Of a DNA stretch of 64,000 nucleotides, positions 43,641 through 54,431 are shown one piece after another. Source of the DNA: Cavia porcellus (Eukaryota > Chordata > Mammalia > Rodentia > Caviidae). The DNA lies in the NCBI RefSeq assembly GCF_034190915.1, contig NW_026947506.1, forward strand, positions 10,663,501 to 10,727,500, written 5' to 3'. Below the pieces are notes generated by a model that did no database searches, had not been told where the DNA came from, and was given only the letters and a program-made list of their open reading frames with translations. The position numbers were made by a program, and so were the translations under genes. Position 1 is the first letter of the stretch. Each line of letters starts with the position of its first letter.

Positions 43641-45110
43641 GCGGTATTAGAGGAAAAAGCAAGTCAAAGTGGCCTTTGTTTTCTCTGCGGAATATCTGCT
43701 AGATTTTTAAAAGGATTCCAATCCTTTCAATTATCTAGAATAACCCGATGAGATAAAATCAATGTCCACCCAACTTCAAAGACCAACCTGAAAACACAAA
43801 GCTATTAAAAGAAAGCAGAGGAAACATTTCAAGACACTGAGACCGACAGTGATTTTTCGGGCTCCAACACCAAAAGCACAGGAAATGAAAGTAAAAATAG
43901 AAAAATGGGATTATAACAAACTGAAAAGCTTCCACATAGCACATATCCAACAGAATGAGGAGGCACCCCACAAGATGGGAAAAAATATTTTGCAGCTTAT
44001 TCCTCTGACAATGGATTAAGGGCCACCGTACAGGGCTCCGGGTGTGGCTCCGGGGCACAGTGCTGGTCTAGAGTATGCAAGGCCCCAGGTTCCATCCCTG
44101 GCACCACAAAGAAAGGAAAACAGGAATACTAAGGAATGTTAAAATCTCAATAATTTAAAAAGTGGGCAAACAATGCAAATAGACACTTCCCATAAGAGGA
44201 AATCCAAAACAGCCAACAAATGCTAGAAAAAATGCTTCATTTTGTTAGCCATCAGGGAAAGGCAAATCAAAGCCACAGTGAACGTCACCTCACCCTGGCT
44301 GGGATGGCTATTATCAGAAGGACAATGGCAAATGCTGGCAAGGATGTGGAGAGAAGAGAACTCTGTGCCCCGTTGGTGGGAACAGGAGTTGGGATGGCTG
44401 TGGTGGAGAGCAGTAAGGCGGCTCCTCAAGAAACTAAAAAGAAACCCAGCCTATCATCCCGCCGAGGGCCCCTGGGGTACACAGCCAAGGAAATGAAGTC
44501 ACACACGGAAACCAGCGTGTCCATGTTTGTGTGGCACCATGTACAACAGCAAAAATGCGGGACCAGCCTGGGTGCTTGGAATATTCGTCATGCAGTTAAA
44601 AAAAATTAAATGTATCATTTGAAACATGGAAGGAATGGAAAGTCATTACGAAGTGCAATAACTCAGAAGCAGACAGAGAAATTCCATTTACTCACTCTTG
44701 TGTGTGAATTTTTTCAGTGCATGCGCAGCTGAAGTACACTCACGTGTAAAGGTTTTTAAACAGCCAATCAGACTGCACCAGTGTGTCACTACACAAGGCT
44801 GGAAAGGGTTGTGGGGAACAGTGGGAGGTCAGAATTGGAGACCTGACACAGCCAGGGAGGAGGAACGAGTTCCACGGTCCGCAGCTCCCGGCGGACCACT
44901 ACTCACAATTGCCTGTCACTTGCTTTGTGAAGAGCTGGAGAGGCGCCAGGAGGCCGCAGACACTGAGGGAAGATAACAGCTGGAAACATGAATTGCCCTG
45001 ATTTGGCCGGCACATATTGTACATGTGTCCTGAAATATCACACTGCACCCCATAAACACAGACAATTATGATCACTGCTCAAAATGGATTTGAATGTTTA
45101 AGGAGACGTG
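43641..45110 (+). mobile_element. LINE-1 ORF2 C-terminal region and 3' end
   Basis: Sense L1 with a recognisable order. 'ATTATAACAAACTGAAAAGC' lies near 43911 and 'GGGAAAAAATATTTTGCAGC' near 43978. After the ID-like insertion come 'AAATCAAAGCCACAGTGAACG' near 44266, 'GGCAAGGATGTGGAGAGAAG' near 44337 and 'GGCTCCTCAAGAAACTAAAAAG' near 44419. The 3' end includes 'CATATTGTACATGTGTCCTG' and 'CACCCCATAAACACAGACAA' at 45012-45065. Multiple stops. It is one of the better preserved L1 3' ends here. Confidence 0.85.
44032..44120 (+). repeat. Diverged ID-like SINE nested in L1
   Basis: 'GGGCTCCGGGTGTGGCTCCG' (box A region), 'GTATGCAAGGCCCCAGGTTC' and 'CATCCCTGGCACCACAAAG' with a short A-rich tail. This resembles the classical ID/BC1-type consensus more than the GGTACC type. 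Inserted in L1. Confidence 0.65.
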
Positions 45111-45554
45111 AACGTGGATGACCCCATCAGATCACAACACTACACACTTCGTTCAGGTATTGCATTACCACATCGTACTCTGCAAATTTATAACACTGAA
45201 ATAATTTTTGTAACTTTAAAGACTGAACCTAGAGCCTCAACACCTGCACAAACACACACTCTTGCACACCAACACACACATGTGCATACTCACCGTGGGA
45301 AGCAGGATGGCCCTGAGACTCCTGCCCCACTGCATGATCTCCCAGAGTGTTGTGTGACAAGCTGCTATCTTCTGCTGTGGGGTGACAACAGCTTGTCCCC
45401 CGGCAGCTTGGGTTGAGGCTTGGACCCTGTGCCTGATGTGGGAGGCACTTGAGCACACTCAGACCCTTCTGCCACCATGAAGGTGAGCTCCTGCTGTGTG
45501 AGGATGATCACCTCGAAATGCGTGCACCTGTCTCCTCTTCACATACCCACGACG
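45111..45554. other. Unassigned sequence with a short CA-rich patch
   Basis: CA-rich interrupted tract at about 45245-45290. No gene recognised. Confidence 0.45.
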
Positions 45555-45830
45555 GCTCTGTTACAGTCACTTTCCTGTTTCTGGAGTTTCCAACACCTGT
45601 AACTGAAGAAGGAGAGGCTGATTCGGCTCACGGTTTCAGAGGTTCCAATCCATAGTCAGCTGTTGACTGGGGAGGACAGCAGCAGTGCAGGGGAAGGGCC
45701 TGGCGGAGCACAGCTGGTCAGGTCATGGTGGTTGGGAAGCAGAGAGACGAGGAGGAGCCAGAGAGGAGAGGAACCCTTCCAGGTCACAGCCCAGTAGCTA
45801 CTTCCAACCAGCACCACCTCCTGACAGCAC
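45555..45830. repeat. Rodent interspersed repeat (LTR-like), copy 2
   Basis: 'TTACAGTCACTTTCCTG', 'GAAGGAGAGGCTGATTCGGC', 'TCACGGTTTCAGAGGTTCC' and 'GGGAAGCAGAGAGACGAGG' match the layout of the copies at 21446, 60725 and 61660. The opening block recurs alone at 46228-46272. Family name not assigned. Confidence 0.6.
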
Positions 45831-46100
45831 AGTCAGCTGTGAACTCATCCTTGGGTGAATCCACTGTTGACTGTAGCACCCATGACCCAACCACCTTCTG
45901 CACACAAGAGGTGTTGGGGGCACATTGCAGATCTAGGTCATAGCACCCTCCCACTCTCCACCCCAGGAGGAAGCAGCAAGCGGCCCTCTCTGGCACCAGA
46001 CTCTTGGTCCCAGCCTTCAGAACTGTGACCCAAAATAAACGTAAACTGCTCAATCTCAGGTATTTCATTATAGTGACCAGAAATAGACTCCTGTTAGGAC
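45831..46100 (+). mobile_element. Probable MaLR-type LTR 3' portion
   Basis: The end reads 'CAGCCTTCAGAACTGTGACCC', then AAAATAAACG, then 'GGTATTTCATTATAGTGACC', the usual MaLR LTR 3' order. The 5' half is unclear and grades into the preceding repeat. Confidence 0.55.
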
Positions 46101-49100
46101 AGAAAGGATTTTTACAGACTCACTGAAGTCCCCAGTCAGTTGGCTGTGAGGTAATTAACAGGGAGATCATTCTTCCCAGGCTGACCTAACCAGGCAAGTC
46201 CACAAAAGGGTTCTTCTGGAAGGACCCTATCACAGTCACTTTCCTGTCACTGGAGCACAACACCTGACACCTTCAGGAGGATAGGTAAGGAAGCATGAGG
46301 TCCTGGGGAGGGCCCTCAAGGCCAAGAGTTACAGCTGACCTCTAGGAGCCCTGTAGGCCTCGGTGACAGCCAGAAGGTGACAGGCAGGTCAGCCCCACAA
46401 GTGCACGGAACTGAAGCCATGTGGAGGACACAGCCTGGAGCACCCTGGCTTCTGATTTTCGAGACCCTGAGCAGAATTCTCAGCTCCACTGGGCCTGAAT
46501 TTGTGACCCGGAGAAGGCTGAGGTCACACACAGGCATCATCCCACACCGCTAACGCCGTGGTCATCTGCCATGCAGCAGTCGAAACACAAACCAGCACCA
46601 TCACGCTTTCCAGACTCCCGCTCCTCTCTACCCCATCCCTCGGATAATCCCACAACCCAGACCGCTCTGCAGCACATGTGGATGCTGCTTCATCTTTTGT
46701 GGGTTCACTGCCGCTCACTGAGTCCCAGCATCTCGTTCCCAGCCCTGCATCAACTATCCCAGCAGAAACTAAAGCCAGGAGGATGCACAGCACCTGACCT
46801 CCCACCACTATGAGAGACTTCCTGCCAGGACAACCCGAGAATCCATCAGGCTGAGCAGGCAGGGCCTTCTGCTGGGGCCGTGCATGGGAAGAGTGTGAAG
46901 ATAGACCAGCTGCACACAGGAAAGGGGACCAAGATGTTCAGAGCAGAGACAAGGCCAGCGCAGTGGTGCACACCCACCTGTGATCCCACCTCCTGGAGGG
47001 GTACAGGGAAGATGGTTGGCCCAGGCAAGTCAGCAAGACCCCTTCCCAAAATTCAGTATGTAGAGGGATGGGCTGCAGCTCAGAGGTGAGTGCTGGCCTC
47101 GTGTGCTCAGGACCCTGGGTCCTCCCCAAATCTTCAGGGATCTTGGGGGACACTACCCTTGGGTGCTCTGTCATGGCCTGTGGCACAGCTCCGCAGACAG
47201 TGGTGTGGCTGGGGACCTTCTTTGGGAGGAGCGTGGACTTGAGAAAAACCCATTTAACTCGTGTGTACTGGCCAGCTCTTCCCCAGGTCCAGGATGCTTG
47301 GCCAAACAGCACTTCCTTCCCAAACCTGACAGCCTCAGAGTTCTGCCAGGAGCATCAGCAGGGACTGAAGGCAGTTCGAGACCAGCGCATGTTCTCCCGG
47401 GCTGCTATCTGAATACCTAGGACTGCAAGGGGCCCTGAGGAGGGAAGGATGGATAGAGCTCCTGCAGGCCATGGTGTGACAGGCATTAGGGTCAAGGTGG
47501 CATGACCAACTACTGGACAGAGAGGAGAGAAGGACTGAGCTAAGGAAGGGCAGAAGCCAGCAGAGAAGAGCGGTGATGCAGAGCTGTTAAAGCGGGTGCA
47601 CCCCAAAGCCCTCCTGTAATGGGGCTAAGGGGCTGAAGCCCTGTGGGGTGGAGAAACCTGGGGAGGAAGAAGACGTCAGGGAGCCAGTGAGCTCGGCCTC
47701 CATCCCTCTGTGAGGCACCTGGAGGCTGCTCTCTGGAAACCCCAGCTGGATAGACCCAGAGGGAGGAGTGAGTACAGAGGGAACAGCTGCGCTGAGAGAT
47801 GGGTGAAATGAAGAACAGTTGACCTGCGCTAACAGGTAGGATACAGACGTTCAGCTGTCCCTAGGGTCCCACACACCCCATCTGCAGCACCTGCTGACTC
47901 TCCCCCGACTCTGCTGGGCTTCTAGCTCTCTTCCTACTTGGAGATGTGGAGAGGGAGCCTCCACACTGGAGTGGGACGGCCTAAGCCCCCCCCCCCGCTA
48001 TTCCCTGGTGGAGCAGCAACTCAAACTGTCCACAAAGCCGTGCTCTCCTTGGTGTGGAAGGCAGGAAGAAAGGAAAGGGGCGGGGGGCAGGAGGCCTGGC
48101 TGCCCACCTGAGGACTCGGGAAGCAGGAGCCTGGCTGTGGCATCCACGGGGGGACTGGGGGACCAAGCTCACCTGCGCGGTGAGCCAGGCCTGGCACGGT
48201 GGCTAGGGTGCTATTTTTCTCCCTGTCTCACTGTCCAGTAGTAGTGAGCATTTCAGCCTGTGCCTGCTCAGGCCTGCAGGGAAGGAGCCTAAGAAGGAAG
48301 CTCTGAGGTTTGGAGAAAGCAGAAGCTAAACAAAAGACCCAGAAAAGTACAAAGTAAGCAAAAGGAGGCGGAAGGTGTCAAGATCCTGGCCAGAGAATTC
48401 ACCCCGGGGGAGAAGGCAGCCTCTCCACTCAGAGCCTGCAGCACGGTGGGCAGCCGAGGGACACGGCCAGGGGGCAGAGGAGTCTCCATTCAGCGCAAAG
48501 CAGGACTTGTAGCAGATGCTGCAGGCGCAGGGCTAACGAGAGGATCCAGGCTCTGTGCTGCACGCAGGACAGGGAGTGGATAGCAGCCAGGACCCTGGCA
48601 GGAGGTCAGAGGGTGAGGCCCAGCAAGCGGGGGCGACCTTGAGAAGACACTTTCGGGAAAAGGCATGTAGCAATGTGTGTCGCAATGGGAACTGGCCAGC
48701 CCTCACAAGCACAGGCGTCGCAGGGTCCAGCTTTGAACAACGTCAGAATGGCTCAGCAGGCTCTGTTTAAAGGTCTCTCTCATTACGTCCCTGCCTCTCC
48801 TTTCTCTCTGCACACGGCAGAGGGCCAGGCCAGGTTCCCAGGCAGCCTCGGGGACTGGGAAGGAAAGCCTTAGTGTCTCCCAGGACACATGCAGGGAAAC
48901 AAGAACTGTCCATGGCCTCTGGTGCCCACGTACTGCCCTGAGCTCCCCTGAGCCGTCCTTGGAATCATCACCTCTGGCACTCCTGCACAGTATCTGTAAA
49001 ACCCGGCCCACAGCCTCAGGGGTGCAACCCCACCCCCACTCCCCCCCAAATTCTTGCAGTTCATGACCCTTCCCAGTCCCTGTTGGGGGGAGGAGGAGTC

Positions 49101-49204
49101 TGTGACCTTTGCCTCCTAATCACCCCAGGGCAAAGGAAAAAGTGAGCAGCTCAGAGACGGCACTCCTCGGAAGGAAGTGAGACCTATGCAGAAACCATGC
49201 CTCA
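46101..49204. other. Unassigned, moderately GC-rich sequence
   Basis: About 3.1 kb. A diverged B1-like stretch lies at 46955-47045 ('GCGCAGTGGTGCACACCCAC', 'TGTGATCCCACCTCCTGG'). A C11 run lies at 47986-47996 and a G-rich 'GGGGCGGGGGGCAGG' near 48077. ORFs of up to 124 codons show no recognised domain. Confidence 0.4.
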
Positions 49205-49212
49205 CTTGAGGA

Positions 49213-49320
49213 AAAGTGGTGAGAAGTGAGGCCAGAGGATCGCTAGTTCGAGGCCAGCCAGGGCTACACAGGAAATTTAAAGCCAGCCTGAACTGCACAG
49301 CAAGACTGTCTCCCCAAAAA
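49213..49320 (+). repeat. B1-type SINE fragment (5' truncated)
   Basis: Starts within the element ('TGAGGCCAGAGGATCGCTAG') and shows the doubled 'GAGGCCAGCCAGGGC / AAAGCCAGCCTGAACTGC' block and 'AAGACTGTCTCCCCAAAAAA'. The 5' third with box A is missing or too diverged to see. Confidence 0.8.
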
Positions 49321-49330
49321 ATACATTTCA

Positions 49331-49422
49331 GGGGCTGGGGATTTAGCTCAACGGCATAAGCACCTGCCTTGCAAGCAGGCGGTCGTGAGTTCAATCCTTG
49401 GTACCGATAAAAATGAAAAAGA

Positions 49423-49490
<68 letters not shown>
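49331..49490 (+). repeat. ID-like SINE with expanded poly(A)-(TA)n tail
   Basis: Near-consensus ID body (GGGGCTGGGGATTTAGCTCA, GCAAGCAGGCGG, GAGTTCAATCCTTGGTACC, GATAAAAATG) followed by about 34 As and then (TA)n of about 35 bases. ATACATTT flanks it at 49321-49328 and 49491-49498. The tail has seeded a compound microsatellite. Box A and box B are intact. The Lys/Tyr/Ile-rich ORFs across the tail are artefacts. Confidence 0.95.
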
Positions 49491-49496
<6 letters not shown>

Positions 49497-49671
49497 TTTA
49501 ATTTAAAAATTCATGCAGCTGCTCCCTTCTCTTCCCACAGCCTAGCCTACCGCCTATCTCCTGCCGCACAGACAATGGTTCTCAAGGACGAGGCAAGAAG
49601 CGGCCCCAGCACCCCGCACCGCACCCCAGACTCCTTGTGCCCCTGAGCTCCCAGCTCAGTCAAGGTGAGAA

Positions 49672-49690
49672 CACGCCCCCTGGCGGCCGG
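49672..49690 (-). promoter_or_regulatory. CTCF-like motif
   Basis: The minus strand reads CCGGCCGCCAGGGGGCGTG, close to the strongest form of the CTCF consensus (TGGCCACCAGGGGGCGCTA). It lies in CpG-containing sequence (49675-49700), outside recognised repeats. Motif match only. Confidence 0.55.
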
Positions 49691-50496
49691 AGGGCGCATA
49701 GCAGGGAGGGCACCCCGCAACAAGGCCCATAGACCAAGGCGCTTTGAGCCAGCACTGCAGCTGTGACTTTATAGAAATCAACCCCTGTAGCTCTTGCACA
49801 GACCCTGCAGAGCGGCTTCACTCACTGTCCTAACTGGAAGATGAGGAATGCGGCTCTCAGGAGGTCAAGAGCTACGGGTCAGGCAGCCCTGGGCCAGAGC
49901 CCGCACTCGTCCTGGAAAGGACAGAGAGGATGGGTAGTGTATCTGTCCCTGAGAGATTGTACAAAGAGGGGAGTCCCCAGGGAACAGGGACTTTCACTTC
50001 CAAACCCCAAGGCTGCAATCTCCCACTCTCCAAAGCCAGAGCCATCTCTTACTGTGCTTTATAACCACAGGGATTGGTTTGAGTACATAGCAGGTGCCTG
50101 TAAGTATTTCATGGGATGAGAACATTAGAAAATTTAGGAGGTTATGCTTCTCTGGAAGTGTGTGTGTGTTTGGTTTTCAGAAATACTCTTGCAATTAAAC
50201 TCTTCCTAGGAACGTACAAATTTGCCCAGTGAAAGATTTCCAAATCGGCAGGAAATTAGGAGTTGTGCCTCCTAATTTGGAAAAGAAAGAAATATACTGG
50301 AATCAATTAGAATAGAAAATAATACTCTTACTCAACAATACCTCCCAGTTTTAAAGGGCTGTCCAGAAAAGTCAGGCTGCAGATGCATGCACTAAGCCTG
50401 GGGTTCAAATCCAGTTCTGACATTTAAATCTTCCAAGGTTTCCATTCGCAGAGTCAAGAAATAAAAGATTTTCAAACTATAACATTTAAGATTTTT
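49691..50496. other. Unassigned sequence, with a hairpin at 50253-50278
   Basis: A weak MIR-like stretch lies near 49815-49890 ('CTAACTGGAAGATGAGGAATG'). Inverted repeat AAATTAGGAG / CTCCTAATTT at 50253-50262 and 50269-50278. No exon recognised. Confidence 0.45.
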
Positions 50497-50585
50497 TTTT
50501 TGTCTTTTTCGTTTTTATCGGTACCAGGGATCGAACTCATGACTGCCTGCTTGCAAGGCAGGCGCTGAGCTAAATCCCCAGCCCC
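50497..50585 (-). repeat. ID-like SINE, minus strand
   Basis: The only clear minus-strand ID copy. On the plus strand it reads T-rich tail, TTTTTATCGGTACCAGGGAT, 'GCCTGCTTGCAAGGCAGGC', 'GCTGAGCTAAATCCCCAGCC'. AAGATTTTTT-type sequence flanks it at 50488-50497 and 50588-50597. Near consensus, so probably young. Confidence 0.95.
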
Positions 50586-50597
50586 AAAAGATTTTTT

Positions 50598-51500
50598 AAA
50601 GTGATTTTAAAAATCATCCATTTAAAAGTAAGCACTGAGACATAAGTATTGGGAAAAGCCTGGCAAGGGTGGTGCAGAAATTCATGAAACATCCCTGACC
50701 ACACTCAGATGCCACCTGGTTAGGCAGGAAGTTTCTGACCCTCTCTTTACAAACCTGCAGCATGGGGGGACCTTGAAAAGCAGCAGAATGTCCCCATCTC
50801 CCAGTCCTCAAAGGATATGATCAATTAGCTTCACTTTAATATTAAATATAGACGTCCCATAAAACTCAATTTGCTGTTTTATGAGCTCAGTTACAGAAAC
50901 TTTTGCTATAAGCCAAACGTGTTTTTTTAAAAAATTTAACCTCACATGAGGGATTAGATCAAGGATAAAGGATGAGTTGTTTTCACAAGAACTTTAATAA
51001 GAAATTGGCTGGAATACAGGGCCACGCACAATGGAGGGAGTACAGAGGAATCCTTGAACGGAAGTCAAGAAGGATGAAGGAAATTGAAAAGGCAGCCCTG
51101 GATTCCTCCTCCATACAGGGCCGCATGCAGTACAAACCCCTAGGTAGATACTGATGTACTTCTACACAGGTGCTTAGTTCTGCAGCATCCCCACAATAAG
51201 AAACAGAAGCCTTCGCTGACTGTAAAGTTAGATCTCTGCCCACCGCATCCTGTGCCCTCTCCTCTTCCTAGGCTCCTGTCATTATCCTCCTTACAGGCTC
51301 CCTCTCCCACTTCTCTGGCTCCAACCTTCCCCAGCTCTTCTCAGGAAGGTCAACAACTGGTACACATTAGACCTATCAAACACCTCTAGTCCTTAGAGAC
51401 GAACTTCTATCAGCCACTCATCCAGTCAGCTTCAGTACCATGATGGTCTCCATCACTGGAGGTCTCCTTGACTGGTCCCTTGATTCCTGGGACCAGTCTT
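50598..51500. other. Unassigned non-coding sequence
   Basis: No recognised gene or repeat. Confidence 0.45.
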
Positions 51501-51504
51501 TGTC

Positions 51505-51665
51505 TGTGCTTCCAAAGCTCTCACCTTATTTAATTCTGTCACTCTTTTGTCTCTCTCACAGGCACAAACCCTCTAAAAGTAGGACATGTTTCTTCACATT
51601 TTGTATCCCAGGACCTGGTGCAAAGTAGGTACTTGGTAACTAGATGGTAAATCCACGACTAAACA
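51505..51665 (+). repeat. Probable L2 3'-end fragment
   Basis: 'TTTGTATCCCAGGACCTGG' followed by 'TGCAAAGTAGGTACTTGGTAA' parallels the L2/MIR 3' phrase TCCCCAGCACCTAGCACAGTGCCTGGCACATAGTAGG. Ancient and diverged. Confidence 0.55.
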
Positions 51666-51995
51666 AATGCCAATCATTAAATTAAAAAGCAGATCAGTGC
51701 CCTCCGGGGATCCACACCCTCTTCTCACAAGAAGGATGACTAATAGGACCCCCTTCAGTGTCCTCATCCCACATCTTCACCTATGTCTTCCCCAGGCACA
51801 GCTGTCTGTCCCTCTCATGTGCAGTGACAGAGAATATTCCACTCCATATCCCACTCCCTTCTTCCTGTCCCCTGGTGGCAGATAGCTCTACCTGTAACCA
51901 GATAGGAGCACCAAACCAGCAGCTGATCCACTGCAGAGGTGACATTAATGGTCATTTAATCCTCTTTCCCACCTCTACAGAAAAAAGGTCTATGG

Positions 51996-52389
51996 TACCA
52001 TGATTTGGATCTGAAATGTCCTCCAAAAGTCTCGTGTATTCAAAGATGAGGCTTTCAATCATTAGGAGACTATACTCATCAGTAGTGGGAAACTACTGAT
52101 GATTTCATAGCTGAATGTGTTTTTAGCAGATGGGGCTTGGCTGAAAGAGGTGGGTCCCCAGGGCATGACTCTGTTCTCCATGGCTCCTCCACACTTTCTC
52201 TACCTTCTAGCTGCCATGGGTTAAACATGAGTTTTCTCTACCGTGTCCTCCTCCCACCATGCTTGTTCTGGTTGGAGCCAGCTGACTATGACCTGAACCC
52301 TGTGAAACTATGAGCTAAAATAAGCTTCTCCTCCTTTAAATTGTGGGTGTTGGCTATTTGTCCTAGTGGTGAAAGAGTGACTAATAAAA
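51996..52389 (+). repeat. 5' LTR of the MaLR-type element
   Basis: About 394 bp. Contains a polyadenylation-like 'GAGCTAAAATAAGC' near 52312-52325 and ends TGACTAATAAAAC. It pairs with the 3' LTR at 53816-54214. A large share of positions differ between the two LTRs, mostly substitutions plus small indels. Confidence 0.83.
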
Positions 52390-53815
52390 CTGGTACCAGG
52401 TACCTGATCATTGCAGTGATTCAAAACCTCTGGAACTTGTTTGCCAGAGAAGTTGGAAAAAGGTTGAGGATGAAAGCTAGCAAAACACTAGAATGCTGTA
52501 AGCAGAGTTTGACAAGCGATTCTGGTTGGAGCTCAAAAGTTCAGAATGTTGATAGGAATGGGGACAGGATGGCCCAGGCTCATGGAGTTTCAGTTGGGAA
52601 TGAGGACTCTATTAGGAAATGAACTAGAAGTCATGTATGTTTCCTTCTGTCAAAAAAGCTGCCTACATTTTATCCTTGTCCTAAAACTTTGTGAATTTAA
52701 AGATGGCAGACTAGTACAACTGGCAGAGAAAATTTCAAGGCAGCCCAGTGTTCAGGCTGTGGCATGAGCATTGCTGGCTTCTTTCAGTCAGATTTACAAT
52801 GAGAATTAGGAGCAAAAAGCAGGGTTAAAGGATGTGAAAATTTTTCACCTTAGCCAGAAAAGAACCTTGTGTAAAGTTGGAGCTAGAGTATTGTTGCTGA
52901 AAAGATTAGCACCACTGAAAAGAAGCCCCATACTTTGCACTGGAACAATAGAAAAAGATGCCTTGAAGGCATTCAGAAATTGGTCAGGCCTAGCCTTTTG
53001 CAGGCTCAAGGGTGTAAATGTGTAATATCCCTTGAAAGACTTTGAAATGAGGGCCGCCTAAGTAAATGTACCTCCAAGTTCAGGCATCTAGGCCTTTAAA
53101 AACCACTGCAGCATGGTTCAAGGAGGACTAGCTACTGCTCAAACTGGTAGCAGAACTTGAATCATCCACAGGGAGCTGATTTTACAGCACGTGGAGTGCA
53201 AGAGTTGTGGAGTCAAGGAAGCATCTACCTAGATTTTCAAGGAAGGCTTGAGGGGCCAGGCAAGGAACCACACAAGGATAATGCCTGAGGTATGGACTTG
53301 AAGCTGAAGGTAGACTGGAGACTCCAGGAAGGTGGAGATGTTAGGAACATGAGTCACCTGCTAAGAGAAGCCACAGGCAGTGAGCAGAGCCAGCCTGAGA
53401 AAGAGGCCACGTACCTGCAACCAGCAAGGCCACAGGAGCAAGGCTGCCTAAGCAGCATGGAGCTCACATCGCCCCATAATCTACCATGAGTGCTAAGCAC
53501 GAAATTATAGGATTTAACGTTTGCCCTGTTGGGTTTCAGTCATGCTTTGGTCCCATTCTTTTTTGTGCCCCTATTTCTCTCTTCTGGAATAGAAGGTGAG
53601 GAGCTGTGCCACTGTATGTTAGGAGTGTTTAACTTTCTTTTTTTTTAATTCTTACAGAGGCTCACAGCTAAGAATTTGCCTTGAGTCTCAGAGGAGACCC
53701 TGGACTTGGACTTTTGAGCACTGCTAGAACTGTGAAGGCTTTGGCACCTCTAGAGATGGAGGAACTATTTTGCATAATGAGATGAACATGAGCCTTTTGT
53801 GGGGCTGGAGCAAAA
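52390..53815 (+). mobile_element. Interior of the MaLR-type element
   Basis: About 1.4 kb with the usual MaLR-interior phrases ('GTTGGAAAAAGGTTGAGGATG' near 52453, 'GATGCCTTGAAGGCATTCAG' near 52957, 'GGATTTAACGTTTGCCCTG' near 53511). It keeps no long reading frame. The family is gag-derived at best, and mobilisation would have relied on ERVL enzymes. A T-run (53638-53648) precedes the last 170 bases. Confidence 0.75.
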
Positions 53816-54214
53816 TGTTATGGTTTAGACTTGAAATGTCCCCCCAAAAGTCCCGTGCATGCAGAAGCAGGGCTTTGAGAAGGTGAATGGATCCTGGGGC
53901 ACTACACTCACCAGTGATTGATCCCTTAGTGAATTCACAGCTGAATGTGCTGTTAGGTTGCGAGGCCTGGCTGGAGGAGGTAGCTCACTGCAGCCTTGAT
54001 TTGGAGAAGTATATTCTTGATCCCAGGTTCTCACTTCTGTCTCTGCTTCTTGGCTGCCATGGGTAGAGCAGCTTTCCTCTTACAGTTCCATTCCTGGTTT
54101 TGAGCCCATCAGCCATGGACTGAACTCTTTGAAACAGTGAGCCAAAAGGAAACTTTCCTCCTTAAAACTGTGGTATCAGGTAATTTGTCTCAGCAACACG
54201 AAAGTAACTAATAC
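53816..54214 (+). repeat. 3' LTR of the MaLR-type element
   Basis: About 399 bp. Starts TGTTATGGTTTAGACTTGAA and ends AAAGTAACTAATACA. The beginning matches the solo LTR nested in the B1 at 16243, indicating the same or a closely related family. Confidence 0.83.
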
Positions 54215-54331
54215 ATCTGTGTAACACATTTAACAGCGTTTGATAGCTACTGGATGATTTCTTTATCATCAAGGTAATTACTGAGGTAAATCCAATTCCT
54301 TGTCACCTTCACACAATATTTAAATACCTTA

Positions 54332-54431
54332 GGCTGGGGATTTAGTTCAGCAGCATAAGCACTTGCCTGGCAAGTGCAAGGTCATGAGTTCAATCCCTGG
54401 TACCAAAAATAAATAAATAAATAAAATAAAG
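54332..54431 (+). repeat. ID-like SINE (older variant) with (AAAT)n tail
   Basis: GGCTGGGGATTTAGTTCAGC (box A), CTGGCAAGTGCAAGG, 'GAGTTCAATCCCTGGTACC' (box B), then an AAATAAATAAATAAAT tail. AAATACCTTA upstream and AAAGTACCTG downstream are an imperfect flanking pair, suggesting a decayed target-site duplication. Confidence 0.9.

Larger units (their letters stand above)
51996..54214 (+). mobile_element. Full-length MaLR-type LTR retrotransposon (two LTRs plus interior)
   Basis: Two LTRs of about 390 bp (51996-52389 and 53816-54214) share their order of blocks. These are TGAAATGTCC(T/C)CC near the start, 'TTCA(T/C)AGCTGAATGTG', 'TCTAGCTGCCATGGG/TTGGCTGCCATGGG', 'TGTGAAACTATGAGC/TTTGAAACAGTGAGC' and a final GTAACTAATA or GTGACTAATA. 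Between them lies about 1.43 kb of interior beginning 'AAACTGGTACCAGG', a typical MaLR junction. MaLR elements are non-autonomous relatives of ERVL with no functional pol. The interior here has only short broken frames. The two LTRs differ noticeably, so the insertion is old. No clean 5-bp target-site duplication was visible. Confidence 0.85.

Noticed and set aside
49416..49646. Lys/Tyr/Ile-rich ORF
   Set aside because: Translation of the poly(A)-(TA)n tail of an ID SINE.
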